A stretch of DNA of 51,334 bases from an uncultured Clostridia bacterium (GTDB taxonomy: Bacteria > Bacillota > Clostridia > Oscillospirales > CAG-272): the NCBI GenBank assembly GCA_944381095.1, contig CALWJW010000004.1:1-51334 (forward strand), read 5' to 3'. Below are positions 1 to 9,228 of this stretch, one piece after another (position 1 is the first letter of the stretch; every line of letters starts with the position of its first letter). The notes under the pieces are model-generated. The model ran no database searches and was not told the origin of the DNA. It saw only the letters and a list, made by a program, of their open reading frames with translations. The translations under genes and the position numbers were made by a program.

Positions 1-420
1 ATAAAATAAAAACAAACAAGTATTTACGCCGTGAAATATTGCAAAGCATTGCCCACTGTAACTGAAATTGATTTTAAAGTTAGGATTAGAATGACTTTGC
101 CTGAATTTCCTTTTGCGCAAAACAGTAAATAAGCAATAATATAAAATAAAAACAAACAAGTATTTACGCCATGAAATATTGCAAAGCATTGCACACTGTA
201 ACTGAAATTGATTTTAAAGCCAGGATTAGAATGACTTTGTCTGAATTTCCTTTTGCGCAAAACAGTAAATAAGCAATAATATAAAATAAAAACAAACAAG
301 TATTTACGCCATGAATATTGTTAAGCGCCGCCCAAATTAACTGAATTTGAGTGTGCAGTCCAAATCGAATGACTGTTTTTGAATTTATTTATCCGCAAGC
401 TGCAAACAAATCATTGATTT
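1..420. repeat. 140-bp tandem repeat, 2 near-identical copies plus a decayed third
   Basis: The block starting ATAAAATAAAAACAAACAAG at 1 recurs at 141 and 281, a period of exactly 140 bp. Copies 1 and 2 differ at only a handful of positions, for example GCCGTG/GCCATG near 30/170 and TTGCCC/TTGCAC near 50/190. Copy 3 keeps about its first 33 bases and then diverges strongly. Short minus-strand ORFs here simply translate the repeat twice and are not credible genes. The window begins inside the array, so more copies may lie upstream. Confidence 0.9.
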
Positions 421-491
421 TTAAGTCGGTGTGATAGTTCTTGACAAAATTGTAAATTTATAAAGTTGCCTGAAACCCGGTTGCCAGCTTA

Positions 492-520
492 TTGACAAAA
501 CGTCAGGAAAATGGTATACT
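492..520 (+). promoter_or_regulatory. sigma-A promoter of the pyrC operon
   Basis: TTGACA at 492-497 and TATACT at 515-520 are separated by 17 bases. They lie about 65 bases before the pyrC start. The short leader (about 527-583) shows no PyrR-type attenuator that I can recognise. An upstream TTGACA at 441 lacks a good -10 partner. Confidence 0.8.
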
Positions 521-583
521 TAATCGGATATGGATGCGTGTTCCTAAATAATTTCAGAGCCGGAATGCCGAAAGGAAGCAGTT

Positions 584-1852
584 ATGAAAAATACAAATAA
601 AACAGGTATCGGTAGTTGCAGAATATTCAGGGACGAAGTGTTTGAATTTGCTGATATTGACTTAATCGACGGAAGAGCGGCTGTGAAAGGTTTTTCAGGG
701 AATGCTCACTCCGCTGAGACGTCGTCAGTATATGTTTTTCCCGGTTTTACAGATGTACATGTTCATCTGAGAGAACCGGGTTTTTCTTATAAGGAAACGA
801 TAAAAAGCGGAACGTACGCTGCGGCGAGCGCAGGTTATACTGCGCTTTGCAGTATGCCGAATTTGACACCGCCACCCGACTGTGCGGCAAATCTTGAAAT
901 ACAGACTAAAATTATTCAAAGAGATGCACAGATCAAAGTTTTTCCATACGGAACTATAACGGTCGGCAGAAAAGGTAAAGCCGTTTCGGATATGGAAGCG
1001 ATTTCCGATAAAGTGGTGGCGTTTACCGACGACGGCAGCGGTGTGGCTGATGATGAAGTGATGAGAGAGGCGATGAAACGAGCTGCAAAGCTCGGTAAGA
1101 TAATCGCCGCACACGCCGAAGATCTGACTCTGATAGAAAAAGGCGGATGCATAAACGACTGTAAATATGCGCATGAACATAAACTTCCCGCAATAAGCAG
1201 CGAGTCGGAGTGGAGACAGGTCGAAAGGGACCTTAAACTTGTGGCTGAAACCGGATGCTCATACCACGTTTGTCATATTTCGACATATGAAACGGTAAAA
1301 CTGATACGCCGTGCCAAGGCGGCAGGGCTTGATGTGACCTGTGAAACGGCGCCGCATTATCTGCTTCTCAGCGACAGTGATCTCCGGGATGACGGACGCT
1401 TCAAGATGAATCCGCCGTTACGAAGTGAGAGAGACAGGGATGCTCTGCTGGAAGGACTGTCAGACGGTACTGTTGATATGATAGCGACCGACCACGCACC
1501 GCACTCAGCTGATGAAAAAAGCAAAGGGCTTTACCGGAGCGCAATGGGGATACCCGGGCTTGAAACAGCATTTCCCGTCTTGTATTCGGGGCTGGTGAAA
1601 AATAAAATAATAACCCTTGAAAAACTTGTGACTCTCATGAGCGTGGCGCCTGCAAAAAGATTCAAAATAAAAAACGGGTTGGAAACGGGAAATTTCTGTG
1701 TTTACGACCTGTCATCAGAGTATGAGATAAAACCGGAAAAATTTTATTCAATGGGAAAATCAACGCCGTTTGAGGGCTGGAAAGTGAACGGAAAATGTTT
1801 GCTGACTGTATGCGACGGAAAAACGGTTTATGATATGCGTGCAGCGAATTGA
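584..1852 (+). CDS. pyrC: Dihydroorotase
   Basis: This enzyme cyclises N-carbamoyl-L-aspartate to L-dihydroorotate, the third step of UMP synthesis, in the cytoplasm. The 422-residue length fits the long type I amidohydrolase dihydroorotases. The zinc-binding HxH lies in DVHVHLREPG (near residues 57-66), further metal-ligand histidines lie in AAHAED and HVCHIST, and the metal-site aspartate lies in ATDHAPHS. The ATG at 584 has the ribosome site GAAAGGAAG just upstream and follows a consensus promoter at 492-520. It is the first gene of a pyrC-pyrK-pyrD-pyrF operon, so all steps from carbamoyl aspartate to UMP except orotate phosphoribosyl transfer are contiguous. No oddities were seen. Confidence 0.95.
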   Translation: MKNTNKTGIGSCRIFRDEVFEFADIDLIDGRAAVKGFSGNAHSAETSSVYVFPGFTDVHVHLREPGFSYKETIKSGTYAAASAGYTALCSMPNLTPPPDCAANLEIQTKIIQRDAQIKVFPYGTITVGRKGKAVSDMEAISDKVVAFTDDGSGVADDEVMREAMKRAAKLGKIIAAHAEDLTLIEKGGCINDCKYAHEHKLPAISSESEWRQVERDLKLVAETGCSYHVCHISTYETVKLIRRAKAAGLDVTCETAPHYLLLSDSDLRDDGRFKMNPPLRSERDRDALLEGLSDGTVDMIATDHAPHSADEKSKGLYRSAMGIPGLETAFPVLYSGLVKNKIITLEKLVTLMSVAPAKRFKIKNGLETGNFCVYDLSSEYEIKPEKFYSMGKSTPFEGWKVNGKCLLTVCDGKTVYDMRAAN

Positions 1853-1895
1853 ACAGCTGAAATAAAAATATTCAGCGGAAACGAAGGGTGAAAAA

Positions 1896-2624
1896 GTGAA
1901 AGAGGTTAACTTAAAAATCAGCGAAAATAAGCCGCTTACCGAAAATGTGTACAAAATGACGCTTGACGGAGATGTTTCGGAAATAAAAAAGAGCGGTCAG
2001 TTCATAAATATAAAAATCGACGGACTTTTTCTGCGCCGTCCCATTTCCGTGTATGATAAGGAAAACGGCAAAGTAACGGTTATTTATAAAGTAGTGGGAG
2101 AAGGAACCGAAAAAATGTCGGAAATGACTGCCGGCAAAGAGCTGAATGTTCTGACCGGGCTCGGAAACGGGTTTGACACCTCTGTTTCCGGATCAAACCC
2201 GGTGGTGATAGGCGGTGGAGTCGGCATACCTCCGATGTACCTGCTTGCCAAAGAACTGAAAGCGGAGGGAAAGCAGGTAACGGCGATACTCGGCTTTAAC
2301 CGTAAAAGTGAAATTTTCGCCCAAGCGGAATTTGAAAAGATCTGCGATAAGGTAATAGTGACGACAGCTGACGGCAGCTTCGGAATAAAGGGATTTGTAA
2401 CCGATGCGCTTGATTTTGAGTACACATATACATACTGCTGCGGTCCTTTGCCGATGTTAAAAGCTGTTTATGAAAAAACGGTAACTTCCGGACAGTATTC
2501 GTTTGAAGAGAGGATGGGGTGCGGATTCGGTGCCTGCATGGGTTGCTCATGCAAGACAAAGTACGGCAACAAAAGGATCTGCAAGGACGGCCCTGTGCTT
2601 GTAAAGGAAGAGATAATCTGGTGA
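1896..2624 (+). CDS. pyrK: Dihydroorotate dehydrogenase B, electron-transfer subunit
   Basis: PyrK carries electrons from FMN in PyrD through a 2Fe-2S cluster and FAD to NAD+. The 242 residues hold an N-terminal FAD-binding beta barrel (RRPISVYD, near residues 47-54), an NAD-binding half (GGGVGIPPMY, near 107-116) and a C-terminal cysteine cluster MGCGFGACMGCSC with a further Cys in RICKDG, the family's iron-sulfur ligands. I take the GTG at 1896 as start. An AAGGGTG stretch upstream can serve as a modest ribosome site and the protein starts in register with the family. It is 43 bases after pyrC and just before pyrD, its obligate partner. Confidence 0.93.
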   Translation: MKEVNLKISENKPLTENVYKMTLDGDVSEIKKSGQFINIKIDGLFLRRPISVYDKENGKVTVIYKVVGEGTEKMSEMTAGKELNVLTGLGNGFDTSVSGSNPVVIGGGVGIPPMYLLAKELKAEGKQVTAILGFNRKSEIFAQAEFEKICDKVIVTTADGSFGIKGFVTDALDFEYTYTYCCGPLPMLKAVYEKTVTSGQYSFEERMGCGFGACMGCSCKTKYGNKRICKDGPVLVKEEIIW

Positions 2625-2634
2625 GGTGAAAGAA

Positions 2635-3552
2635 ATGAAAGCGGCTGATTTAAGGGTAACTCTTTGCGGGACTGAGCTTGACAACCCGGTGATACCGGCA
2701 AGCGGAACGTTCGGTTTCGGTTATGAAATGTCGGAAATATACGATATAAATGTACTCGGCAGTATAGCGCTGAAAGGCACCACAAAGGATGCACGGTTCG
2801 GTAATCCCACGCCGAGGATAGCAGAGTGCCGTGAAGGAATGATAAACAGCGTAGGGCTTCAGAATCCGGGCGTTGAGGAAGTGATAAAAACCGAGCTTCC
2901 GAGGTTAAGGAATGTTTTCCGCAAAAAAGCAATAGCGAATATAAGCGGTTTTTCAATTGATGAATATGCCTATTGCAGCAGTCTTTTTGACCGTGAAGAC
3001 AGCATAGGCTGGTTAGAGATAAACATAAGCTGTCCGAACGTACATGACGGCGGAATGAGCTTCGGAGTGAGCGAAAGCAGTGCGGCTGAGGTTACAAAAG
3101 CGGTAAAGGCGGTGACGTCAAAGCCTGTGTTCATCAAACTAAGTCCGAATGTAACAGATATAGTATCTATTGCAAAAGCTTGCGAAGCGGCGGGCGCAGA
3201 CGGCATAAGCCTTATAAACACTCTTTTGGGGATGAGGATAGACTTGAAAACCGGAAAACCGGTTATCGCCAACAAAATGGGGGGATTTTCCGGAAGAGCA
3301 ATAAAGCCGGTAGCGATCCGTATGGTCTATCAGGTTTACGAAGCGGTAAAGATACCGATAATCGGAATGGGAGGCATAGCGACTGCGGAGGATGTAATAG
3401 AAATGATGATGGCAGGGGCTACGGCAGTACAGGTAGGAGCGGAAAATCTTGTAAATCCGTATGCCTGCCCGGAAATAATAGCAGATCTGCCGAGGGTTAT
3501 GAAAAAATACTGTATAACAAAACTCAGCGATATAACGGGGAGGGCACACTGA
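2635..3552 (+). CDS. pyrD: Dihydroorotate dehydrogenase B, catalytic subunit
   Basis: This is the FMN-containing TIM-barrel subunit oxidising dihydroorotate to orotate with PyrK (class 1B). Visible hallmarks are the N-terminal PVIPASGTFGFG, the INISCPNVHDGG loop carrying the catalytic cysteine of class 1 enzymes, KLSPNVTDI, and the FMN phosphate site GMGGIATAEDV near the C terminus. An in-frame GTG exists at 2626, but GAGGTG at 2623-2628 is ideally spaced as ribosome site for the ATG at 2635, giving 305 residues. The neighbouring pyrK stops at 2624. The stop codon overlaps the pyrF start by one base, implying translational coupling. Confidence 0.94.
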   Translation: MKAADLRVTLCGTELDNPVIPASGTFGFGYEMSEIYDINVLGSIALKGTTKDARFGNPTPRIAECREGMINSVGLQNPGVEEVIKTELPRLRNVFRKKAIANISGFSIDEYAYCSSLFDREDSIGWLEINISCPNVHDGGMSFGVSESSAAEVTKAVKAVTSKPVFIKLSPNVTDIVSIAKACEAAGADGISLINTLLGMRIDLKTGKPVIANKMGGFSGRAIKPVAIRMVYQVYEAVKIPIIGMGGIATAEDVIEMMMAGATAVQVGAENLVNPYACPEIIADLPRVMKKYCITKLSDITGRAH

Positions 3553-4250
3553 TGGGAAAAGACGTGATCATAGCGTGCGATTTCAAGGAAAAACAAGAAC
3601 TTATGGATTTTATTTCGGGATTCAGAGGTTTAAATCCTTATCTGAAAATCGGAATGGAGCTGTTTTACGCGCAGGGACCGGAGATAGTCAGAGAGCTGAA
3701 ACGCGAGGGCTTCCGGATATTTCTCGATCTGAAACTTATGGACATTCCGAATACAGTAAAAAAGGCAATGGCGTCTTTAAGAGGACTCGGCGTCGATATG
3801 ACAAATCTTCACGCTCTCGGGTCGTCCGATATGATGAAAGCGGCAATCGAGGGACTGATGGGAGAAGACGGAAAAAGGCCGCTGCTCATTGCGGTTACAC
3901 TACTCACTTCAATGAGTGAAGAAGTTATGCAGAAGGAGCTGCTTATACCCGAAAAGCTGGACAGTGCGGTAATGCACTATGCAGAAAATGCCAAAAACTC
4001 CGGACTTGACGGTGTTGTCTGTTCGCCTCTTGAAGCCGGGAAGGTTCATGAGGTATGCGGAAAGAAGTTTCTGACAGTGACGCCCGGTATAAGGTTTGCC
4101 GACGGAGACAAAGGAGACCAGGTGAGGGTAACTACTCCGGAAAAGGCAAAGCTGCTCGGGTCGGATTATATAGTAGTCGGCAGACCGATAACCGCGGCTC
4201 CCGACCCGGTTGCGGCGTATAAAAGGTGCGTAGCCGAGTTTTGCGACTGA
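3552..4250 (+). CDS. pyrF: Orotidine 5'-phosphate decarboxylase
   Basis: It decarboxylates OMP to UMP, the last step of the de novo route. The signature LDLKLMDIPNTV holds the catalytic Asp-Lys-Asp array, with the phosphate-binding elements VTPGIR and GRPITAAPDP near the C terminus. The protein has 232 residues, normal for the bacterial family. The ATG at 3552 is used because its A is the last base of the pyrD stop (TGATG) and GGGGAGGG lies seven bases upstream. A longer open frame running back to 3180 is only an artefact inside pyrD. It ends the pyrCKDF operon. Confidence 0.95.
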   Translation: MGKDVIIACDFKEKQELMDFISGFRGLNPYLKIGMELFYAQGPEIVRELKREGFRIFLDLKLMDIPNTVKKAMASLRGLGVDMTNLHALGSSDMMKAAIEGLMGEDGKRPLLIAVTLLTSMSEEVMQKELLIPEKLDSAVMHYAENAKNSGLDGVVCSPLEAGKVHEVCGKKFLTVTPGIRFADGDKGDQVRVTTPEKAKLLGSDYIVVGRPITAAPDPVAAYKRCVAEFCD

Positions 4251-4682
4251 GCTCCGACTGTTTTGGCTCGGGGTTCCGTGTAAAAATAAATCAGGAATAA
4301 AATCAAAAAAAATTGATTTTTCGATCATACATAATTACTTGCCGGTCAGTTTAAGGTTAAAAAGCCAAAGCTGATTTTCTGGTAAGAAATAACAGCTGAT
4401 CACTGTGTTTGGCAGTCCAAAGGGAATAACAGAGAAAAAATTGATTTTGCGTTATCAAAAAATGTCACGGTGTAATTTAATGTCAAGAATGCAAAAAAAT
4501 CAAGTCAAAGATGTTTAACGATAATAAAAGCTCTTTATCACGGCAGTTTTAAATCAGAAAAGAAAAACAAAAATGTCTTTTATCCCGTAAACCGGGGTGC
4601 GAGTGCAGTTTAATCAAATATAAAATAATGTTGTGGCTTTTGTCTGAAAAGAGCCTGAATAAATTCAAAAGGAGATTATAAA
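4251..4682 (+). other. Non-coding gap between pyrF and pyrE
   Basis: This A-rich gap of 432 bases contains no convincing ORF. I found no consensus promoter pair, intrinsic terminator or known riboswitch. A weak GAGC/GCTC inverted repeat just after pyrF is too short to call. pyrE must either have a degenerate promoter here or be read through from pyrF. Confidence 0.5.
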
Positions 4683-5327
4683 ATGGATATAAAAAAACAG
4701 ACAGCTTCCGACCTTCTTTCCATCAAAGCGGTTTTTCTGAGACCGGAACAGCCGTTCACGTGGGCAAGCGGCATAAAAAGTCCCGTTTACTGCGACAACA
4801 GATTGACACTTACAGCGCCGGCAGTCAGAAACAATATAGAAAATGCGCTTGCGGAGACTGTTAAAAGAGAATACCCGCAGGTGGAGGTGCTGATGGGAAC
4901 ATCGACTGCCGGAATTGCTCACGCTGCGATAACCGGACATTTGCTCGGGCTCCCTATGGGTTATGTGCGCTCCGGTTCAAAGGACCACGGCAGAGGCAAT
5001 CAGATCGAAGGACAGCTTCTGCCCGGTCAGAAAACAGTGGTTGTCGAGGACCTGATATCTACCGGAGGAAGCGTTATTGAAGTTGTCAATGCCTTGCGTG
5101 ATGCGGGTGCAGATGTTCTCGGAATAGTCAGTATATTCACTTATGGAATGCAAAAGGGATTGGACAGGCTAAGAGAGGCAAATGTCAGAAATGTAAGTCT
5201 TACCGACTTCGATACAGTGGTCGAAGTTGCTGCCGAAACCGGTTACATAAGTCATAAAAGCAAAGACGCTCTGCTTAAATTCAGAGATAACCCGTCTGAC
5301 GGCAGTTGGGCGGAAATGCTGATATAA
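4683..5327 (+). CDS. pyrE: Orotate phosphoribosyltransferase
   Basis: It joins orotate and PRPP to give OMP, the substrate of PyrF. The 214-residue protein shows the type I phosphoribosyltransferase PRPP loop VVVEDLISTGGS (near residues 119-130) and the flexible catalytic loop RSGSKDHGRGNQIEG (near 98-112) with the conserved Lys and His. The ATG at 4683 has AAAGGAG upstream. It stands apart from pyrCKDF by 432 bases and from pyrBI by a 51-bp repeat array, so it may be its own transcript. No anomalies. Confidence 0.95.
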   Translation: MDIKKQTASDLLSIKAVFLRPEQPFTWASGIKSPVYCDNRLTLTAPAVRNNIENALAETVKREYPQVEVLMGTSTAGIAHAAITGHLLGLPMGYVRSGSKDHGRGNQIEGQLLPGQKTVVVEDLISTGGSVIEVVNALRDAGADVLGIVSIFTYGMQKGLDRLREANVRNVSLTDFDTVVEVAAETGYISHKSKDALLKFRDNPSDGSWAEMLI

Positions 5328-5378
5328 TTTCCGGAACTGATTTCGGCTAAGATGATAGCACAGACAAGATGTAATAAG

Positions 5379-5530
5379 AACTTGTTTTGACTTTCGCTGA
5401 GTTAAATACAGCGAAGTAATCCGGACAACAACTTGTTTTGACTTTCGCTGAGTCAAATACAGCGAAGTAATCCGGACAACAACTTGTTTTGACTTTCGCT
5501 GAGTCAAATACAGCGAAGTAATCCGGACAA
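5379..5530. repeat. Three tandem 51-bp hairpin-forming units
   Basis: Units start at 5379, 5430 and 5481 (AACTTGTTTTGACTTTCGCT...). Only one internal change separates copy 1 from the others (GAGTTAAA versus GAGTCAAA). Each unit contains the inverted repeat TTCGCTG-9 nt-CAGCGAA, extendable to about 9 bp with one bulge, so the transcript would carry three identical hairpins between pyrE and pyrB. Because 51 is a multiple of three, the minus strand stays open across it, but there is no ribosome site or recognisable protein. Confidence 0.92.
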
Positions 5531-5683
5531 GTACTAATTACGACTCAGGTAAGAACTCCGTTAATGAGCCGGAATTTATTTTTTGTTTTAGTTTCGATAG
5601 TTTAGTCAAAGTTTAAAATCAGGCACTTACATTCGGTCTGTAAAGTGAAGACGAAAGCTGAATCCTGAAAGAAAGGTGATAAA

Positions 5684-6598
5684 ATGAACAAACTTATTGA
5701 TATTCTGGATCTGAGCGTTCCGGAAATAAACGAGCTGATTGCAAAAGCAAGTGATATTATGGCAAATCCGGAAAATTACCGGGAAAAATGCCGCTACAAG
5801 AAAATGGCTACGCTGTTTTTTGAACCGTCTACGCGTACACGGCTCAGCTTTGAGGCGGCAATGTATGACCTCGGCGGTAAAGTCCTCGGATTTTCAGACG
5901 CACAGAGCAGTTCTGTTTCAAAAGGTGAAAGCGTTTCGGATACCGTAAGAACAGCGAGCATTTATTCTGATATAATTGTAATGAGACACCCGAAAGAGGG
6001 TGCGCCGCTTGTCGCGTCATACAAATCCGAAGCACCGGTGATAAATGCCGGTGACGGAGGTCATAATCACCCTACCCAGACGCTGACTGATCTCTTTACC
6101 ATACAGAAAGAGAAAGGCAGACTCGGTAACCTTACCGTCGGCTTTTGCGGTGACCTCAAATTCGGAAGAACTGTGCACTCACTGATATCTGCACTTTCAA
6201 GATACAGCGGCGTCAGATTTGTGCTTATTTCACCGAATGAACTTAAGCTCCCGTCGTATATAAAGGACGGGGTGCTGGTAAAGAACAAGCTTGAATTTAC
6301 CGAAACAAAAGACCTGGAAAGCGTGATGGAAAGTCTTGATGTGCTGTATATGACAAGAGTACAGAGAGAGCGGTTTTTCAACGAGGAGGATTATCTCCGC
6401 CTGAAGGACAGTTATATACTTACTCCCGAAAAACTTAAAACCGCAAAAAGCGATATGATAATACTTCACCCGCTTCCGAGGGTAAATGAAATACACGTAT
6501 CGATAGATGACGATCCGAGAGCCTGCTATTTTGAACAGGTGCGGAACGGTAAGTATATACGTATGGCGCTTATTCTGAAAATGCTGGGAATTGAGTAA
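5684..6598 (+). CDS. pyrB: Aspartate carbamoyltransferase catalytic subunit
   Basis: It forms carbamoyl aspartate from carbamoyl phosphate and aspartate, the first committed pyrimidine step. The 304-residue protein has the carbamoyl phosphate site [13 protein letters not shown] (near residues 46-58), [17 protein letters not shown] in the middle, and HPLPR near the C terminus for substrate binding. The ATG at 5684 follows GAAAGGTG. pyrI follows 17 bases later, so the holoenzyme is likely the allosteric PyrB-PyrI dodecamer. Confidence 0.95.
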   Translation: MNKLIDILDLSVPEINELIAKASDIMANPENYREKCRYKKMATLFFEPSTRTRLSFEAAMYDLGGKVLGFSDAQSSSVSKGESVSDTVRTASIYSDIIVMRHPKEGAPLVASYKSEAPVINAGDGGHNHPTQTLTDLFTIQKEKGRLGNLTVGFCGDLKFGRTVHSLISALSRYSGVRFVLISPNELKLPSYIKDGVLVKNKLEFTETKDLESVMESLDVLYMTRVQRERFFNEEDYLRLKDSYILTPEKLKTAKSDMIILHPLPRVNEIHVSIDDDPRACYFEQVRNGKYIRMALILKMLGIE

Positions 6599-6615
6599 GG
6601 AAAGGCGGGCAAAAA

Positions 6616-7041
6616 ATGAATATAGATTCAATTAAAAACGGAATAGTTATTGATCACATAAAGGCCGGACAGGCAATGAAGCTTTACTCACTACTTGAAC
6701 TTGACAGACTGGAATGTCCTGTGGCAATCATAAAAAATGCTCAGAGCAAAAAAATGGGCAAAAAAGACATTATAAAGATAGATACAAAAATGGAAGTGGA
6801 CCTTGATATAATCGGTTATGTAGATCCGGACATCACGGTGAATGTTATCGAGGAAGGAAAACTGGTGGAAAAAAAGCATCTTCAATTGCCGGAGATCCTG
6901 AAAGATGTGGTAAAATGCAAAAATCCGAGGTGTATAACCTCAACGGAAAACGGAATACCTCATGTTTTCAGGCTGTGCGACGCCGAAAAGAGACTGTACC
7001 GTTGCATTTACTGCGAAACAAAAGCGGCGGAAGAAAACTGA
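6616..7041 (+). CDS. pyrI: Aspartate carbamoyltransferase regulatory subunit
   Basis: PyrI binds nucleotides and passes the allosteric signal to PyrB. The N-terminal ferredoxin-like nucleotide domain is followed by the zinc domain with Cys101, Cys106, Cys130 and Cys133. Their spacing (5, 24, 3) is the same as in the Escherichia coli subunit. The protein has 141 residues. It sits directly downstream of pyrB with GGAAAGG before the ATG. Regulation of the enzyme by CTP/ATP is inferred from the family, not visible here. Confidence 0.95.
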   Translation: MNIDSIKNGIVIDHIKAGQAMKLYSLLELDRLECPVAIIKNAQSKKMGKKDIIKIDTKMEVDLDIIGYVDPDITVNVIEEGKLVEKKHLQLPEILKDVVKCKNPRCITSTENGIPHVFRLCDAEKRLYRCIYCETKAAEEN

Positions 7042-7180
7042 TACCCGACACTGCGGAAAACCGAAAAGTAAGTCAGAAAACTGTCATAAAAAGGAACAAA
7101 AGTATTTTTGACTGCGTATAAAATACGGAAAATAAAGGACTGAAAGCTTCGCCTTTTGTTTATAATTTGAGATACCGTAC

Positions 7181-7210
7181 TTGACAGTAACCGACATATT
7201 ATGATATAAT
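7181..7210 (+). promoter_or_regulatory. Promoter of purE with a ~150-nt leader
   Basis: TTGACA at 7181-7186 and TATAAT at 7205-7210 are 18 bases apart. The leader from about 7217 to 7370 is long enough for regulation, but I could not fit it to the purine, PRPP or ZTP riboswitch consensus. The region 7042-7180 before it shows nothing else. Confidence 0.75.
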
Positions 7211-7370
7211 AATAAGGTAAGATAACGTGCGTTTTTGTAATTTTTCAGAGCAGAACAGAAATCAGCATGAATGTAAAATGCCGGAAAAATCGGATATTCC
7301 GTAACGTTGCCGGTATCTGTGATCTTTAAAATTAAAAATAGTTACTCAGCGGTTTTGAAAGGATTAGTTT

Positions 7371-7865
7371 ATGAAAAAAGTCGGAATTGTAATGGGAAGT
7401 GCAAGTGATCTTCCGGTAGTTGAAAAGGCGATAAATACGTTAAAAGAATACGGAGTACCTTTTGAGGTTCATGTATATTCTGCGCACAGAACACCGGTTC
7501 AGAGTGCAGAGTTTGCAAAAAATGCTGCAAATAACGGATTCGGAGTCATAATTTGCGCAGCCGGGATGGCGGCGCATCTTGCCGGAGCTATCGCGGCAAA
7601 TACCGTGCTGCCGGTCATAGGAATACCCGTAAAGAGTAAGGCACTCGACGGAATGGACGCGCTTCTCGCGACAGTTCAGATGCCGACCGGTATACCGGTA
7701 GCGACGGTGGCAATAGATGGAGCCGGGAATGCTGCGCTGCTTGCCATACAGATAATTGCTTTGGGAGAACCGGAGCTTGTACGCAAGCTTGAAGAGGCAA
7801 GAGCGAAAGGGGCAAACGCCGTTCTTGAAAAGAATGCGGAGATAGAAAAGACTTTCAACGTGTGA
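7371..7865 (+). CDS. purE: 5-(Carboxyamino)imidazole ribonucleotide mutase / AIR carboxylase
   Basis: It makes CAIR in purine synthesis. The 164 residues start with the substrate loop MGSASDLPV (9-17) and contain SAHRTP with the active-site histidine. The usual class I signature AGGAAHLPG reads AGMAAHLAG here, and the segment after VATVAI (DGAGNAALL) appears one or two residues shorter than the usual form. Whether it acts on N5-CAIR (needing PurK) or directly on AIR and CO2 cannot be settled by eye; no purK lies in the window. GAAAGGA precedes the ATG. purM follows after 222 bases. Confidence 0.93.
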   Translation: MKKVGIVMGSASDLPVVEKAINTLKEYGVPFEVHVYSAHRTPVQSAEFAKNAANNGFGVIICAAGMAAHLAGAIAANTVLPVIGIPVKSKALDGMDALLATVQMPTGIPVATVAIDGAGNAALLAIQIIALGEPELVRKLEEARAKGANAVLEKNAEIEKTFNV

Positions 7866-8087
7866 TGTCGGAAACACAAACATAACTTTTTTAACGAGCC
7901 GGAGTTTTTAACGGAGACGGAGCCGGTTCCGGAAGATAAGCGGATAACCGTTATAGCTGCATTTGAATTTTTAAAATTACGGAATCTCACGTCAGTAAAT
8001 AAAGTAGCATTTTATTGCTTGAATCTGATAAATAAACACAATTAACGTCCATCGGTAAGTATATCCGGAGATGAAAGGATAAAGAAA

Positions 8088-9131
8088 ATGAAAAATTCAC
8101 AGTCGGAAAGTTACGCAAAGGCAGGAGTTGATATAACTGCCGGTTACAAAGCAGTCGACCTTATGAAAGCTCATATCGCCAAAACAATGACATCGGGAGT
8201 TGTTTCGGATATCGGAGGCTTCGGGGGGCTTTACGAGCTTGATCTCACAAACATAAAACGCCCGGTGCTGGTCGCAGGAACCGACGGAGTCGGAACCAAG
8301 CTGAAGCTTGCTTTTCTGCTTGACAAGCATGACACAGTGGGTATCGACTGTGTTGCCATGTGCGTAAACGATATAATCTGCTGCGGCGCAAAGCCTCAGT
8401 TTTTCCTTGATTACATAGCCTGCGGTAAAAACTATCCTGAAAAGATAGCGGAGATAGTTAAAGGAGTCGCAGAGGGCTGCGTGCAGTCGGGAGCCGCGCT
8501 GATCGGCGGAGAGACCGCTGAAATGCCCGGATTCTATCCGGAAAACGAATACGATCTTGCCGGATTTTCGGTAGGGGTGGTCGACAAAGAAAAAATTCTC
8601 GACAACAAAACAATAAAAGAAGGCGATGTGATAATCGCTCTGCCGTCAAGCGGAGTGCATTCAAACGGTTTTTCGCTTGTCCGTAAGGTTTTCGACGTTG
8701 AAAACAATAAGGAAATATTCAGACCGTGCGATGAGCTGGGCGGTCAGAGCATAGCCGAAAATCTGCTGACGCCGACAAGAATCTATGTAAGACCGATGCT
8801 GACTCTTATGGATAAAGTAAAGGTCAAGGCGGTTTCACATATAACCGGCGGAGGCTTTTACGAAAACATCCCGCGCAGTATACCCGAAGGCTTCAGCGCA
8901 AAGATAGAGAAGAAGGCCGTGAAAGTACTTCCGATATTTGATATACTGGCAACAACCGGCGGTATTCCCGAAAGAGATATGTACAATACGTATAATATGG
9001 GCGTAGGCATGAGCGTAACGGTTGCCGCAGAGGACGCAGACAAAGCACTTGAAGTGCTTTCCGGTTGCGGCGAAAAGGCGTATATAATCGGTCAGACAGT
9101 CAAAGGCAATGAAGGAATAGTCATCTGCTGA
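8088..9131 (+). CDS. purM: Phosphoribosylformylglycinamidine cyclo-ligase (AIR synthetase)
   Basis: It closes the imidazole ring, turning FGAM into AIR with ATP. Family hallmarks over 347 residues are the N-terminal [47 protein letters not shown] and, near the C terminus, [20 protein letters not shown] precedes the ATG at 8088. It probably shares a transcript with purN and purD downstream (97-base and 1-base gaps). The 222-base gap before it contains no promoter I would defend. Confidence 0.96.
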   Translation: MKNSQSESYAKAGVDITAGYKAVDLMKAHIAKTMTSGVVSDIGGFGGLYELDLTNIKRPVLVAGTDGVGTKLKLAFLLDKHDTVGIDCVAMCVNDIICCGAKPQFFLDYIACGKNYPEKIAEIVKGVAEGCVQSGAALIGGETAEMPGFYPENEYDLAGFSVGVVDKEKILDNKTIKEGDVIIALPSSGVHSNGFSLVRKVFDVENNKEIFRPCDELGGQSIAENLLTPTRIYVRPMLTLMDKVKVKAVSHITGGGFYENIPRSIPEGFSAKIEKKAVKVLPIFDILATTGGIPERDMYNTYNMGVGMSVTVAAEDADKALEVLSGCGEKAYIIGQTVKGNEGIVIC

Positions 9132-9228
9132 GTGACAGCAAAAACTGCGGTAATTCACAGAGCGGTTGAAGTCATCCCCGGGAAAGGCAACCGGAAGACA
9201 CGCCTGCTCTGAAATTCGGGAGAATAAA

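Noticed and set aside
3180..3551. Extension of the pyrF reading frame back into pyrD
   Set aside because: The extra residues are basic, low-complexity shadow sequence over pyrD. The ATG at 3552 has a good ribosome site and matches the family start.
7217..7370. purE leader as a purine, PRPP or ZTP riboswitch
   Set aside because: The conserved core bases of these classes could not be placed, and no terminator/antiterminator pair was seen.
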